This document shows positions 8,210 to 19,252 of a stretch of DNA of 64,000 nt, in pieces. Where the stretch lies: assembly GCA_900319405.1 (NCBI GenBank), contig ONOH01000005.1, forward strand, positions 45,746-109,745, read 5' to 3'. The position numbers and the translations under genes were made by a program. The first letter of the stretch is position 1, and every line of letters starts with the position of its first letter. The notes under the pieces are model-generated. The model ran no database searches. It was not told the DNA's origin and worked only from the letters and a program-made list of their open reading frames with translations. Origin of the DNA: an uncultured Bacteroidales bacterium. Lineage in GTDB: Bacteria > Bacteroidota > Bacteroidia > Bacteroidales > UBA932.

Positions 8210-11200
8210 TGCATTCCGATATCAAAAAAGTGCTGGTGCTCGGATCGGGCGCCCTCAAGATCGGCGAAGCCGGCGAATTCGACTACAGCGGATCGCAAGC
8301 CCTGAAAGCCCTGCGGGAAGAGGGCATCCGGACGGTCCTCGTCAACCCCAACATTGCCACGGTGCAGACTTCGGAAGGCGTGGCGGACAAGGTCTATTTC
8401 CTGCCGGTCACTCCTTTTTTCGTGGAGAAAGTGATCCGGAAGGAGAAGCCGCAGGGCATCCTGCTGGCCTTCGGCGGCCAGACGGCGCTCAACTGCGGCG
8501 TGGAGCTCTACAAGAGCGGTGTCCTCGAGTCCCATGGCGTGCGGGTGCTGGGCACCCCGGTGCAGGCCATCATGGACACAGAAGACCGCGAACTATTCGT
8601 GCAGCGGATGGACGAGATCGGCATCCGGACCATCAAGTCCCACCCGGCCGCCAACCTGGAGGAGGCCCGCGCCGCCGCCCGGGATGTGGGTTATCCGGTC
8701 ATCCTGCGCGCCGCCTATGCCCTGGGCGGCCTGGGTTCCGGTTTCTGCGAGGATGAGGCGGAACTGGAGACCCTTGCGCGCAAGGCCTTTTCCTTCTCGC
8801 CGCAGGTGCTGGTCGAGAAGTCGCTGCGCGGCTGGAAGGAGATTGAGTTTGAGGTGATGCGGGACCGTTTCGACAACTGCATCGCCGTCTGCAATATGGA
8901 GAATTTCGACCCGCTGGGCATCCATACCGGCGAGAGTATCGTGGTAGCCCCCTGCCAGACCCTCACCAACGACGAGTGCAACTTTCTCCGCAAGAAAGCC
9001 ATCGAGATTGTGCGCCATGTCGGCATCGTCGGCGAGTGCAACGTTCAATATGCCTTCAGCCCCGACGGCGGGGATTACCGCGTCATCGAAATCAACGCCC
9101 GCCTGAGCCGCTCGTCCGCCCTGGCATCCAAGGCTACGGGTTATCCCCTTGCCTTTATCGCGGCCAAAATCGGCCTTGGCTACGGCCTGCACGAGCTCAA
9201 AAACAGTGTGACCAAGACTACTCCGGCCTTTTTCGAGCCGGCCCTGGACTATGTGGTCTGCAAGATTCCGCGCTGGGATCTGGCCAAGTTCAAGGGCGTT
9301 TCCCGCCAGATCGGCTCCAGCATGAAGAGCGTGGGCGAGGTGATGGCTATCGGCCGCAGCTTCGAGGAGGCGATGCAGAAGGGGCTCCGTATGATTGGCC
9401 AGGGGGCCAACGGCTTCGTGTGCAACAAACCCTTCAAGGGCGAAGACCTGGACGAGGTGCTGCTGCATCCCACGGACATGCGCATCTTCGCCATTTCCGC
9501 CGCCTTCGAGTCCGGCTATTCGGTGGACCGCATCCACGAGCTCACCCGGATCGACCGCTGGTTCCTGGAGAAGCTGGGGAACATCGAAACCACCTATCGG
9601 CGTCTGGAGTCCTGCAAGACACTGACGGATATAGACCTGGACCTTCTCCGGACGGCAAAGTGCCAGGGCTTCTCCGATATCCAGATTGCCCGGGTGCTGG
9701 GCGTTCCCGAGGCCAAGGTGCGCGAATACCGCATCTTCCTTGGCCTGCGTCCTTTTGTCAAGCAGATTGACACCCTGGCCGCCGAGTTCCCCTCCTCCAC
9801 CAACTACCTCTATCTGACTTACAACGGGGAGCAGGACGACATCGCCTTCGACGACGGGGCCGACACCGTGATCGTCCTGGGCTCCGGCGCCTACCGGATC
9901 GGCAGCAGCGTGGAGTTTGACTGGTGCGGGGTGAACGCCCTGAACACCCTGCGCAGCTGCGGTTACAAGGCGGTGATGATCAATTACAATCCCGAGACCG
10001 TCTCCACCGACTACGATGTCTGCGACCGGCTCTACTTTGACGAGCTCAGCTTCGAGACCGTGATGGAAATCTGCGGCCTGGAGAAGCCCTACGGCGTGAT
10101 TGTGAGCATGGGCGGCCAGATTCCCAACAACCTGGCCATCCCCCTGATGCGCGCCGGGGTACACATCCTGGGCACCACGGCGCACAACATCGACCGGGCC
10201 GAAGACCGCAACAAATTTTCCCAGGTCGTGGACAAGCTGGGCATCGACCAGCCCCGCTGGAGCGAGCTCACCACGGCCGCGGAGGTGGACCGCTTTGTCG
10301 ATGAAGTCGGCTTCCCCGTGCTGGTGAGGCCGTCCTACGTGCTCTCCGGTGCTGCGATGAATGTCTGCTACAGCAAGGAGGACCTACGGATCTTCCTGGA
10401 CAGGGCCGTGGAGGTCTCCGAGGAGCATCCCGTGGTCATCAGTTCCTTCATGCAGCGTTGCAAGGAACTGGAGTGCGACGCAGTGGCCGATGGCGGAACG
10501 GTCATCGCCTCCGCCATCTCGGAGCACATCGAGTTTGCCGGCGTGCACTCCGGCGACGCCACCATCCAGTTCCCTCCGCAGAAGATTTACGGCATTACGG
10601 CAGCCAGAATCCGCAAGACCACGGCCGCCATCGCCGCCGAGCTCAACATCACCGGTCCGTTCAACATCCAGTTCCTCGCCAGCGACAATTACATCAAGGT
10701 CATCGAGTGCAACCTCCGCGCTTCGCGGAGCTTCCCCTTTGTTTCCAAGGTCCTGAAGGTCAACTTCATCGACCTGGCCACCCGCTGCATGCTGGGCCGT
10801 CGGCCGGAGAAAATCGACATCGACCCTTTCGAGCTGGACTATGTCGGCATCAAGTGCTCCCAGTTCTCCTTCGCCCGTCTGGGCAAGGCCGACCCGGTGC
10901 TGGGCGTGGACATGGCCTCCACCGGGGAGGTGGGCTGCATCGGCGACAATCTGAACGAAGCGCTGCTCAAGTCCATGCTTTCCGTGGGGCACCGCATCCC
11001 GCAGAAATCCATCCTCATCTCTTCCGGCAACCCCATCCAGAAGGCCGACCTGCTTCCCGCCTGCCAGCTGCTTGCGGGCAGGAACTACACCATCTACGCC
11101 ACGGGCGGGACCTGTAAATACCTGAACGAGAACGGCGTACCGGCCCTGCGCGCCCTGTGGCCGAACGAAGCGGAAGAAGGCACACCCGCCGCCCTGGACC

Positions 11201-11409
11201 TCATCCGCAGGCACGAGGTGGAACTGGTGATCAACATTCCGAAAAACTTCACCCACGGCGAACTGAGCAACGGCTACGAAATGCGCCGCGCGGCCATTGA
11301 TTTCAACGTTCCGTTGATTACCAACAGCCGGCTGGCGACAGCCTATATCCGTGCTTTCTGCGCCGTCGGGCAGGACGAGATCGGCATCAAAAGCTGGGAC
11401 GAGTATTGA
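8206..11409 (+). CDS. carB: Carbamoyl-phosphate synthase large chain (eukaryote-like type)
   Basis: A 1067-residue CarB making carbamoyl phosphate from bicarbonate, ammonia and two ATP. Order: carboxyphosphate ATP-grasp half (about 1-400), oligomerisation domain (400-550), carbamate kinase half (550-930), and a C-terminal MGS-like allosteric domain (935-1067). Many segments, such as GEFDYSGSQA, NPNIATVQTS and SSVEFDWCGVN, look like CAD/CPS I of animals rather than E. coli CarB. In the allosteric domain ATGGT and the Trp of ALWPNE fall at positions used for N-acetylglutamate binding in mammalian CPS I. It closes the operon and converges with the GuaA C-terminal-domain gene with 6 nt between stops. 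Confidence 0.95.
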   Translation: MMHSDIKKVLVLGSGALKIGEAGEFDYSGSQALKALREEGIRTVLVNPNIATVQTSEGVADKVYFLPVTPFFVEKVIRKEKPQGILLAFGGQTALNCGVELYKSGVLESHGVRVLGTPVQAIMDTEDRELFVQRMDEIGIRTIKSHPAANLEEARAAARDVGYPVILRAAYALGGLGSGFCEDEAELETLARKAFSFSPQVLVEKSLRGWKEIEFEVMRDRFDNCIAVCNMENFDPLGIHTGESIVVAPCQTLTNDECNFLRKKAIEIVRHVGIVGECNVQYAFSPDGGDYRVIEINARLSRSSALASKATGYPLAFIAAKIGLGYGLHELKNSVTKTTPAFFEPALDYVVCKIPRWDLAKFKGVSRQIGSSMKSVGEVMAIGRSFEEAMQKGLRMIGQGANGFVCNKPFKGEDLDEVLLHPTDMRIFAISAAFESGYSVDRIHELTRIDRWFLEKLGNIETTYRRLESCKTLTDIDLDLLRTAKCQGFSDIQIARVLGVPEAKVREYRIFLGLRPFVKQIDTLAAEFPSSTNYLYLTYNGEQDDIAFDDGADTVIVLGSGAYRIGSSVEFDWCGVNALNTLRSCGYKAVMINYNPETVSTDYDVCDRLYFDELSFETVMEICGLEKPYGVIVSMGGQIPNNLAIPLMRAGVHILGTTAHNIDRAEDRNKFSQVVDKLGIDQPRWSELTTAAEVDRFVDEVGFPVLVRPSYVLSGAAMNVCYSKEDLRIFLDRAVEVSEEHPVVISSFMQRCKELECDAVADGGTVIASAISEHIEFAGVHSGDATIQFPPQKIYGITAARIRKTTAAIAAELNITGPFNIQFLASDNYIKVIECNLRASRSFPFVSKVLKVNFIDLATRCMLGRRPEKIDIDPFELDYVGIKCSQFSFARLGKADPVLGVDMASTGEVGCIGDNLNEALLKSMLSVGHRIPQKSILISSGNPIQKADLLPACQLLAGRNYTIYATGGTCKYLNENGVPALRALWPNEAEEGTPAALDLIRRHEVELVINIPKNFTHGELSNGYEMRRAAIDFNVPLITNSRLATAYIRAFCAVGQDEIGIKSWDEY

Positions 11410-11415
11410 ACGGGG

Positions 11416-11766
11416 CTACTCCCATTCGATGGTTGCCGGCGGTTTGGACGAGATGTCGTAGACCACGCGGTTCACACCCCGTACCTTTCGGATGATTTCA
11501 TTGGAAATATCGCGCAGGAAGTCGTAGGGGAAGGGGAACCAGTCGGCCGTCATCGCATCGGTGGAAACCACGGCCCTGAGGGCCACCGGATTCTCATAGG
11601 TGCGCTCGTCCCCCATCACGCCCACACTTTTCACGGGCAGCAGCACTACACCGGCCTGCCAGATGGCGTCGTACAGATTGGTAGCCATCTCCCGGGGATC
11701 GGAAGCGTTGGGGAACCCCATACCGGTACAGTCGTAGTTGCGCAGGCCGCGGATGATTTCCTGCAT
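11416..11766 (-). CDS. Free-standing GMP synthetase C-terminal (dimerisation) domain
   Basis: A 116-residue protein whose last 80 residues match the C-terminal dimerisation domain of canonical E. coli-type GuaA ([16 protein letters not shown], then the [10 protein letters not shown]-like tail), which in GuaA completes the XMP site. The first 30 residues ([17 protein letters not shown]...) are not part of that domain in the copies I know. It lacks the glutaminase and ATP pyrophosphatase domains. It is the last gene of the guaB-guaA-glnN run, 15 nt after glnN. It could be a remnant of a full GuaA, a partner of the short GuaA, or a regulatory XMP-binding protein. Confidence 0.8.
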   Translation of the reverse strand: MQEIIRGLRNYDCTGMGFPNASDPREMATNLYDAIWQAGVVLLPVKSVGVMGDERTYENPVALRAVVSTDAMTADWFPFPYDFLRDISNEIIRKVRGVNRVVYDISSKPPATIEWE

Positions 11767-11781
11767 AAGGGAAAAGATTAA

Positions 11782-13956
11782 CTAACTGATAAACAGCAGT
11801 TCTCGGTATTTCGGAAGAGGCCAAAGGCGGTTGTCCACCAGCTCTTCCAGTTTGTCAATGGGACGGCGCAGGGCAGACAGGCTTTCGGCAATCTCGTGAT
11901 AGGCCAGGGCGCGCTGATAATCATCCTCGATGGCGTTGGCCGCCTTGCGGGCCTCTTTCATCGCATAGGCCTTGATCCGCACCTCCTCCACATACTTGCC
12001 GATTTTCTCCAGAATAAACATTTCCGTGGCACACCCGTCCGTCGAGCCGAAAACGCCTCTAGCCAAGCTGACTTCCTGCAAAAGCCTGGACTTGTATTCC
12101 AGGGCGGCAGGGATGATGTGATTCAACGCCATCCTCACCATTACACGGGATTCGATCTGGACTTTCTTGATATATATCTCCCACTTTACCTCGTTGCGGG
12201 CCTCCAGTTCCTTTTGCGTGAAGACCCCGGTCCGGAGGAACATTTCGACAGCGGCGGGCTTGGTGAACTCGCAGAATATCCGGGGGACGTTGGTTTCCAC
12301 ATCCAGACCGCGGCGGGCCGCTTCCTGCTTCCACTCCTCGGAATAGCCGTTTCCGTCAAAGCACACCACGTCGATGACAGAGCGGATGATGGGCTTCAGT
12401 ACATCCATAATGGCGACGGCCGTGTCCTTTCCCTTTGCCAGCTCCTTGTCTACGTCGGCCTTGAAGCCAATCAACTGGTCGGCCATAGCTGCATTGAGCG
12501 TTGTCATCGCACCGGCACAGTTGGCGCAGGAGCCCACGGCACGGAATTCAAAGCGGTTGCCGGTGAATGCAAACGGGGAAGTCCGGTTCCGATCTGTGTT
12601 GTCCACGAAGATTTCCGGAATCTCCACCAGGCCCACGCTCTTTCCTTTTTTCCCGGCAATTTCGATGGGCGTATCGGAGGGCACCTCCAGAAGTTTGCGG
12701 AGCACTTGGGTCATCGTCTGCCCCAGGAAAGCCGACACGATGGCCGGAGGAGCTTCGTTGGCGCCCAGGCGATGCGCGTTGGTGGCACTGGCAATGGAAG
12801 CCTTCAGCAAGGCATTGTGCTTTTGGACGGCAGCCAGTACATTCACGAAGAAGGTGATGAACTGGAGATTCCCCCTGGCATCCTTGCCCGGTGCCAGCAG
12901 TTGGACACCGGTGTCCGTTCCCAGCGACCAGTTGTTGTGCTTTCCGGAACCGTTCACCCCCTCGAAGGGTTTTTCGTGCAGAAGCACCACAAAATTGTGC
13001 TTGCGCGCAATTTTGGCCATCAGGTTCATCACAAGCTGGTTCTGGTCGTTGGCCAGATTGGTTTCTCCATAGATGGGAGCCAGTTCGAACTGGTTGGGGG
13101 CCACCTCGTTGTGACGTGTCTTCAGGGGGATGCCCAGCCGGTGGCCGGCAATCTCCAGGTCGCGCATAAAGGCGGCCACCCTGGAGGGAATGGCGCCGAA
13201 GTAGTGATCGTCCAGCTGTTGGTTCTTGGAGGAATTGTGGCCGAAGAGCGTCCGGCCCGTGATCATCAAGTCGGTCCGGGCAGCGTACAGGGATTCGTCA
13301 ACCAGGAAATACTCCTGCTCCCAGCCCAGGTAGGAATAGACCTTGGAAACGGAGGGGTCGAAGAGCCGGCACACGGGCACTGCGGCATCGTTCACGGCCT
13401 TCAAAGCCTTTTTGAGCGGGGTCTTGTAGTCCAGGGCTTCTCCGGTGTAGGAGATGAACACGGTGGGTATACAAAGCGTATCGTCCAGGATGAAGACCGG
13501 AGAGGTGGGGTCCCAGGCCGTATACCCGCGGGCTTCGAAGGTGGCACGGAGACCGCCGCTGGGGAACGAGGAAGCGTCCGGCTCCTGCTGGGCCAGCATC
13601 GAACCGTCGAAGGTTTCGATCACGCTTCCCTTCCCGTCATAGTCGATGAGGGAATCGTGCTTTTCGGCCGTCCCTTCCGTGAGGGGCTGAAACCAGTGGG
13701 TGACGTGCGTAACCCCGTGTTCCAGGGCCCACACCTTCATTCCACGGGCCACCGCATCGGCCGTTTTCCGGTCCAGGGGTTTTCCTCCCTCGATACAGGA
13801 GAGCAGCGAGCGGAAAGTGTCTTCATCCAGGTAACGGGGCATTTTCAGGCGGTCGAACACCCGTTCTCCGAAGTATTCGGAAGGTTTCCCCGGAGGGGTT
13901 TCGGCCGGAACTTCCTTGCGCTCGAAGGATTCCTTCACCAAATCGAACCTGTCCAT
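11782..13956 (-). CDS. glnN: Glutamine synthetase type III
   Basis: A 724-residue GSIII making glutamine from glutamate, ammonia and ATP, of the large type first described in Bacteroides fragilis. Visible features are the long GSIII-specific N-terminal region, the metal-site segment GWEQEYFLVD (around 230), EKPFEGVNGSGKHNNWS (around 335) as the ATP/ammonia region, and the conserved CxNC-containing stretch near 490. Length is as expected. It sits 4 nt after the short guaA and 15 nt before the GuaA C-terminal domain gene, linking ammonia assimilation to GMP synthesis in one transcript. Confidence 0.96.
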   Translation of the reverse strand: MDRFDLVKESFERKEVPAETPPGKPSEYFGERVFDRLKMPRYLDEDTFRSLLSCIEGGKPLDRKTADAVARGMKVWALEHGVTHVTHWFQPLTEGTAEKHDSLIDYDGKGSVIETFDGSMLAQQEPDASSFPSGGLRATFEARGYTAWDPTSPVFILDDTLCIPTVFISYTGEALDYKTPLKKALKAVNDAAVPVCRLFDPSVSKVYSYLGWEQEYFLVDESLYAARTDLMITGRTLFGHNSSKNQQLDDHYFGAIPSRVAAFMRDLEIAGHRLGIPLKTRHNEVAPNQFELAPIYGETNLANDQNQLVMNLMAKIARKHNFVVLLHEKPFEGVNGSGKHNNWSLGTDTGVQLLAPGKDARGNLQFITFFVNVLAAVQKHNALLKASIASATNAHRLGANEAPPAIVSAFLGQTMTQVLRKLLEVPSDTPIEIAGKKGKSVGLVEIPEIFVDNTDRNRTSPFAFTGNRFEFRAVGSCANCAGAMTTLNAAMADQLIGFKADVDKELAKGKDTAVAIMDVLKPIIRSVIDVVCFDGNGYSEEWKQEAARRGLDVETNVPRIFCEFTKPAAVEMFLRTGVFTQKELEARNEVKWEIYIKKVQIESRVMVRMALNHIIPAALEYKSRLLQEVSLARGVFGSTDGCATEMFILEKIGKYVEEVRIKAYAMKEARKAANAIEDDYQRALAYHEIAESLSALRRPIDKLEELVDNRLWPLPKYRELLFIS

Positions 13957-13960
13957 ACAA

Positions 13961-14944
13961 TCACTCCCACTCGATGGTGCCGGTGGGCTTGGGGGTGAGG
14001 TCGTACAGGACGCGGTTCACGCCCGGAACTTCGGTCACAATCCGCTGGGTGATGTGATGCAGGAGTGCGTAGGGAATTTCTTCGATGGTGGCTGTCATCG
14101 CATCGCGCGTGTTGACGGCACGGATGATCACCGGCCAGTCCCAGCTGCGCTTGTCGTTCTTCACGCCGGTGGACTTGAAGTCGGGAACCACGGTGAAATA
14201 CTGCCACACCTTGCCTTCCAGGCCGTTTTTGGCGAATTCCTCGCGGAGGATGGCGTCGCTTTCGCGAAGGGCTTCCAGGCGGTCGCGGGTGATGGCGCCG
14301 GTGCAGCGCACGCCCAGGCCGGGGCCGGGGAAGGGCTGGCGGAAGACCATATTGTCGGGCAGACCCAGTTCCTTGCCCACTACGCGCACCTCGTCCTTGA
14401 ACAGCAGCTTCACGGGTTCCACCAGTTCGAACTGCAGGTCTTCGGGCAGGCCGCCCACGTTGTGGTGCGACTTGACGGGACCGGACTCAATGATATCCGG
14501 ATAGATGGTTCCCTGGGCCAGGAAGCTGATGCCTTCCAGTTTGCGGGCCTCCTCTTCGAACACGCGGATGAATTCGGCGCCGATGATTTTGCGCTTCTGC
14601 TCGGGATCGGCCACGCCGGCAAGCTTGTCCAGAAAACGGTCGGTGGCATCTACGTACACCAGGTTGGCGTCCAGCTCGTCGCGGAAGACGCGCACCACCT
14701 GCTCGGGCTCGCCCTTGCGCAGGAGGCCGTGGTTCACGTGGACCGACACTAGCTGCTTGCCCACAGCTTTGATGAGCAGGGCGGCCACGACCGATGAATC
14801 CACACCGCCGGAAAGGGCCAGGAGCACTTTCCGGTCTCCGATCTGGGCACGGAGCTCCTTGATTTGTTCTTCAATGAATTTCCGGGCCAGTTCCGGAGTG
14901 GTAATGCGCTCCATCGTTGCGGGGCGGACATTTGATGTAGTCAT
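13961..14944 (-). CDS. guaA: GMP synthetase ATP-pyrophosphatase subunit (no glutaminase domain)
   Basis: A 327-residue protein aminating XMP to GMP. It has the PP-loop SGGVDS (residues 45-50), the XMP/ATP motifs HHNVGGLPE and [10 protein letters not shown], and a complete C-terminal dimerisation domain ending in GTIEWE. The usual N-terminal class I glutaminase domain of about 190 residues is absent, and the sequence upstream is the end of guaB, so the gene is naturally short. It resembles the B subunit of two-subunit archaeal-type GMP synthetase. No separate glutaminase subunit is in the window; it would be encoded elsewhere, or ammonia is used directly. Confidence 0.93.
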   Translation of the reverse strand: MTTSNVRPATMERITTPELARKFIEEQIKELRAQIGDRKVLLALSGGVDSSVVAALLIKAVGKQLVSVHVNHGLLRKGEPEQVVRVFRDELDANLVYVDATDRFLDKLAGVADPEQKRKIIGAEFIRVFEEEARKLEGISFLAQGTIYPDIIESGPVKSHHNVGGLPEDLQFELVEPVKLLFKDEVRVVGKELGLPDNMVFRQPFPGPGLGVRCTGAITRDRLEALRESDAILREEFAKNGLEGKVWQYFTVVPDFKSTGVKNDKRSWDWPVIIRAVNTRDAMTATIEEIPYALLHHITQRIVTEVPGVNRVLYDLTPKPTGTIEWE

Positions 14945-14955
14945 ATTGTTAAGTT

Positions 14956-17029
<2,074 letters not shown>

Positions 17030-17031
17030 AA

Positions 17032-17625
17032 CTATTCTATTGAGTTCATATCTATCAAATTGTTCAGGAGGGCATACACCGTGAGGCCGGCCACCGTCTT
17101 GATGCCGGTTTTCCGGGTGATGTTCTTGCGGTGGGTGATGACCGTGTGGATGGAGAGGTTGTACACATCGGCAATCTCCTTGTTGAGCATTCCCCTGGCG
17201 ACGCAGATGAGGATCTCCTTTTCCCGCTGGGAGAGCTCTTCGCCATCGGCCCTGGGGGTTTCTCCGCGGTCTTCCAGGGCGGCGCGCACCTTCCGGATAA
17301 CGGCCGTGGGGCTGTCCATAAGGCCGATGCAGCCCTCGAACTGCCTCAGGACCTCTTCTTCCAGGGGCTGGGCGGCGAAGGCGATGACGGCGGCGTCGGT
17401 GTACTCCGCAATGCGGGCCTTGATGCTGTTTCGGGAAGCGAAATCGTAAACGGACGGATCCACGATGATGACATCCGGCGCCATCGTGCGCAGCTGCACC
17501 TCCACAGGACCGGACAGGTCCTGCAGGATGGCGCATACTTCAAATTCCCCAAGGTCGCTGAACACTTGCTCCAGGCCTTTCGCGGCAATGGAGGAAGGGA
17601 CGACTATGAGGATGCGCCTACTCAT
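17032..17625 (-). CDS. LuxR/NarL-type regulator with degenerate receiver
   Basis: A 197-residue protein with a receiver-like N-terminal domain (about 1-120; DVIIVDPSVYDF carries the usual phospho-acceptor region as VDPS) and a LuxR helix-turn-helix (about 130-190: LSQREKEILICVARG, then the recognition helix region SIHTVITHRKNI). The acidic pocket near the N-terminus is missing (ILIVVPSS), so phosphorylation is doubtful. It overlaps the hemerythrin gene by 8 nt; such pairs recur in Bacteroidales. It probably senses redox or nitrosative state with its neighbour. Confidence 0.87.
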   Translation of the reverse strand: MSRRILIVVPSSIAAKGLEQVFSDLGEFEVCAILQDLSGPVEVQLRTMAPDVIIVDPSVYDFASRNSIKARIAEYTDAAVIAFAAQPLEEEVLRQFEGCIGLMDSPTAVIRKVRAALEDRGETPRADGEELSQREKEILICVARGMLNKEIADVYNLSIHTVITHRKNITRKTGIKTVAGLTVYALLNNLIDMNSIE

Positions 17626-18319
17626 GGTTTTCCATCCTTCCTACTACAGGGACCAGGATTCCGTCCTCGATGAACGTGTGCTTGGCAAGGTCTTCTTCCA
17701 GCGTATAGATATAGAACAGGACCCGGTACACGTCCTGCTGCCCGCACTGCGGCGGGATGTATTTCATGATGATGTTTTTGAGGTCTTCCAGTTTTTCCTC
17801 CACGTTGGAGTGGTTTTCCTCGTATTCTCCGATGGTGAACTGCCGGTCCTTGCGCTCGCCCAGCACGGCCTCCACATAGGGAAACACCTTGCCTTCCTCG
17901 TAGGCGAAGTGCTTGGAGAGTTCCTCCTTGTAGTCGGTGAAAAACTTCCAGATGACGGCCTTCTGGCGCTCCTGGCACGCTTCGATGGTCTTTTCCAGGG
18001 CGCCGGCCAGCTCCGGCACCACCACATCCGTATAATAGGCGTGCGAAAGGTGCAGGTATTTGACTATGTCCTGAAGACGGGCGTTGGCCAGGGTTTCGCG
18101 GGTGGGCCGATAGCCCTCGAAGGCATAGACGCGGCAAATCAGAAGGAACGTTTCCGGATCTATTCCCCTTTTTCCGCACTCATCCGCCACGGTGGCATCT
18201 CCGAAGCCGAATGCCAGGCCCATACGGGCGGCTACACCCAGGAGGGAAAAGTCCAGGTCCATCAGGTCCGCCATCTTCATGGCCGGACTCATCAGAGGAT
18301 GGTTGGAACGCTTACTCAT
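17618..18319 (-). CDS. Hemerythrin-domain protein, RIC/ScdA-like
   Basis: A 233-residue protein with an N-terminal DUF542/ScdA_N-like segment (GDATVADECGKRGIDPETF) and a C-terminal four-helix hemerythrin domain with spaced His/Glu ligands (HLSHAYY, HFAYEEGKVFPYVE, EENHSNVEE, KHTFIEDGILVP). Family members carry a di-iron site and help repair iron-sulfur clusters after NO or oxidative stress. I chose the start at 18319; an upstream in-frame ATG would read through the -7 element. It heads the run leading to glnN. Confidence 0.85.
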   Translation of the reverse strand: MSKRSNHPLMSPAMKMADLMDLDFSLLGVAARMGLAFGFGDATVADECGKRGIDPETFLLICRVYAFEGYRPTRETLANARLQDIVKYLHLSHAYYTDVVVPELAGALEKTIEACQERQKAVIWKFFTDYKEELSKHFAYEEGKVFPYVEAVLGERKDRQFTIGEYEENHSNVEEKLEDLKNIIMKYIPPQCGQQDVYRVLFYIYTLEEDLAKHTFIEDGILVPVVGRMENHE

Positions 18320-18328
18320 AACGGGACA

Positions 18329-18336
18329 CAAAGTTA
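18329..18336 (-). promoter_or_regulatory. -7 element upstream of the hemerythrin-luxR-apt-guaB-guaA-glnN run
   Basis: TAACTTTG on the minus strand, 9 nt upstream of the ATG at 18319, matches TAnnTTTG. No clear -33 box is found at the usual 19-20 nt, so strength is uncertain. It lies just downstream of a minus-strand intrinsic terminator. Confidence 0.5.
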
Positions 18337-18352
18337 ATGATTTTTTGTCTAA

Positions 18353-18384
18353 GAAAAAACTTCCGGGCTTCACAGCCGGGAAGT
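18353..18384 (-). terminator. Intrinsic terminator on the minus strand
   Basis: An 11-bp stem (ACTTCCCGGCT with AGCCCGGAAGT, one mismatch) with a four-base loop is followed on the minus strand by a run of T. It precedes the hemerythrin gene rather than following one, so it must end a short upstream transcript or act as an attenuator. Confidence 0.65.
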
Positions 18385-18453
18385 TTCAACAACAATAAAA
18401 GGATCTAACTAGAACTTATGATTGGTTTTGAGTGATTATCCGCTGCAAAGATA
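18353..18453 (-). ncRNA. Candidate small RNA or attenuated leader
   Basis: On the minus strand a -7-like TATCTTTG at 18453-18446 is followed by about 60 nt without a convincing ORF and then the intrinsic terminator at 18353-18384. The layout fits an RNA of about 90 nt, or a terminated leader of the hemerythrin operon. No -33 box was found and I do not recognise an RNA family. Confidence 0.35.
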
Positions 18454-18559
18454 GAGGCTTTCTGCGGGTCCATCCATCCCCACTTATTGGTATCTTTCCG
18501 CTGTTTCACTCCCCATTTTGGGCAGTCGGGCCAAATTTTTTACTTACATTTGTGCCGTC

Positions 18560-19156
18560 ATGAAAAGCAGCGTGCATATCGAAGTGCCGGGCGGGGCGGA
18601 GAAGATTCTCCTCCACGCCTGTTGTGCGCCGTGTTCCGGCGCCATCGTGGAGTGCCTGATGGAAAGGGGTATCACACCGGTGATTTTTTATTCCAATTCC
18701 AACATTTTCCCCCGGGAAGAGTATGGCCACCGTCTGGAAGAATGCCTCCGCTATGCCCGGAAATGGGGTGTCGGTTTTGTGGAAGACGCGTATGAACACG
18801 AAGCCTGGAAACGCTGCGCCCTGGGGCTGGAGACGGGAGCCGGGCTGGAGACGGAGCCCGAGCGGGGACGCAGGTGCCTGAACTGCTTCAAGCAGCGGCT
18901 CCTCCGGGCGGCGCAGTATGCATCGGCCCACGGATTTACGCTGCTCTCCACCACCCTGGCCGCTTCGCGCTGGAAAAGCCTGGAGCAGGTGGACGAGGCG
19001 GGCCGATGGGCCTGCAGCCAGGTGGAAGGCGTCGGCTGGTGGGCGCAGAACTGGCGCAAAGGTGGCCTGCAGGAGCGCCGCAACCAGATTATCCGCGAAG
19101 AAAACTTCTACAACCAGCTCTACTGCGGCTGCGAGTATTCTCGGGGCGACACATAA
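18560..19156 (+). CDS. queH: Epoxyqueuosine reductase QueH
   Basis: A 198-residue DUF208/QueH protein catalysing the last step of queuosine synthesis in tRNA, reduction of epoxyqueuosine. Conserved cysteines are HACCAPCS (C21, C22, C25), CLNC (C106, C109) and YCGCEYS near the C-terminus, binding an iron-sulfur cluster and metal. ATG 18560 was preferred to an upstream in-frame start because it gives the usual N-terminus and lies 7 nt after a -7 element TACATTTG (18545-18552). The stop lies in the first hairpin of a repeated terminator element. Confidence 0.92.
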   Translation: MKSSVHIEVPGGAEKILLHACCAPCSGAIVECLMERGITPVIFYSNSNIFPREEYGHRLEECLRYARKWGVGFVEDAYEHEAWKRCALGLETGAGLETEPERGRRCLNCFKQRLLRAAQYASAHGFTLLSTTLAASRWKSLEQVDEAGRWACSQVEGVGWWAQNWRKGGLQERRNQIIREENFYNQLYCGCEYSRGDT

Positions 19157-19215
19157 TGCGCTGATAATTAGTGTATTATGTATAATCCTCTGCGCAAAAA
19201 GTGCAGAGGATTATA
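19151..19215 (+). terminator. Tandem-hairpin element, copy A (after queH)
   Basis: Hairpin 1 (19151-19181) pairs ACATAAT with ATTATGT, continues through wobble pairs to a UGA-UAA-UUA apex, and includes the queH stop codon. Hairpin 2 (19181-19215) has a perfect 13-bp stem, TATAATCCTCTGC with its complement, and loop GCAAAAAGT. It lies between convergent genes and may terminate in both directions. Confidence 0.75.
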
Positions 19216-19252
19216 CGACAATATATTGATATTCAGCGAGTTGACTATCGCA

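Noticed and set aside
11896-13998. 700-codon plus-strand ORF opposite glnN
   Set aside because: glnN is unmistakable GSIII; the opposite frame is a long GC-driven shadow.
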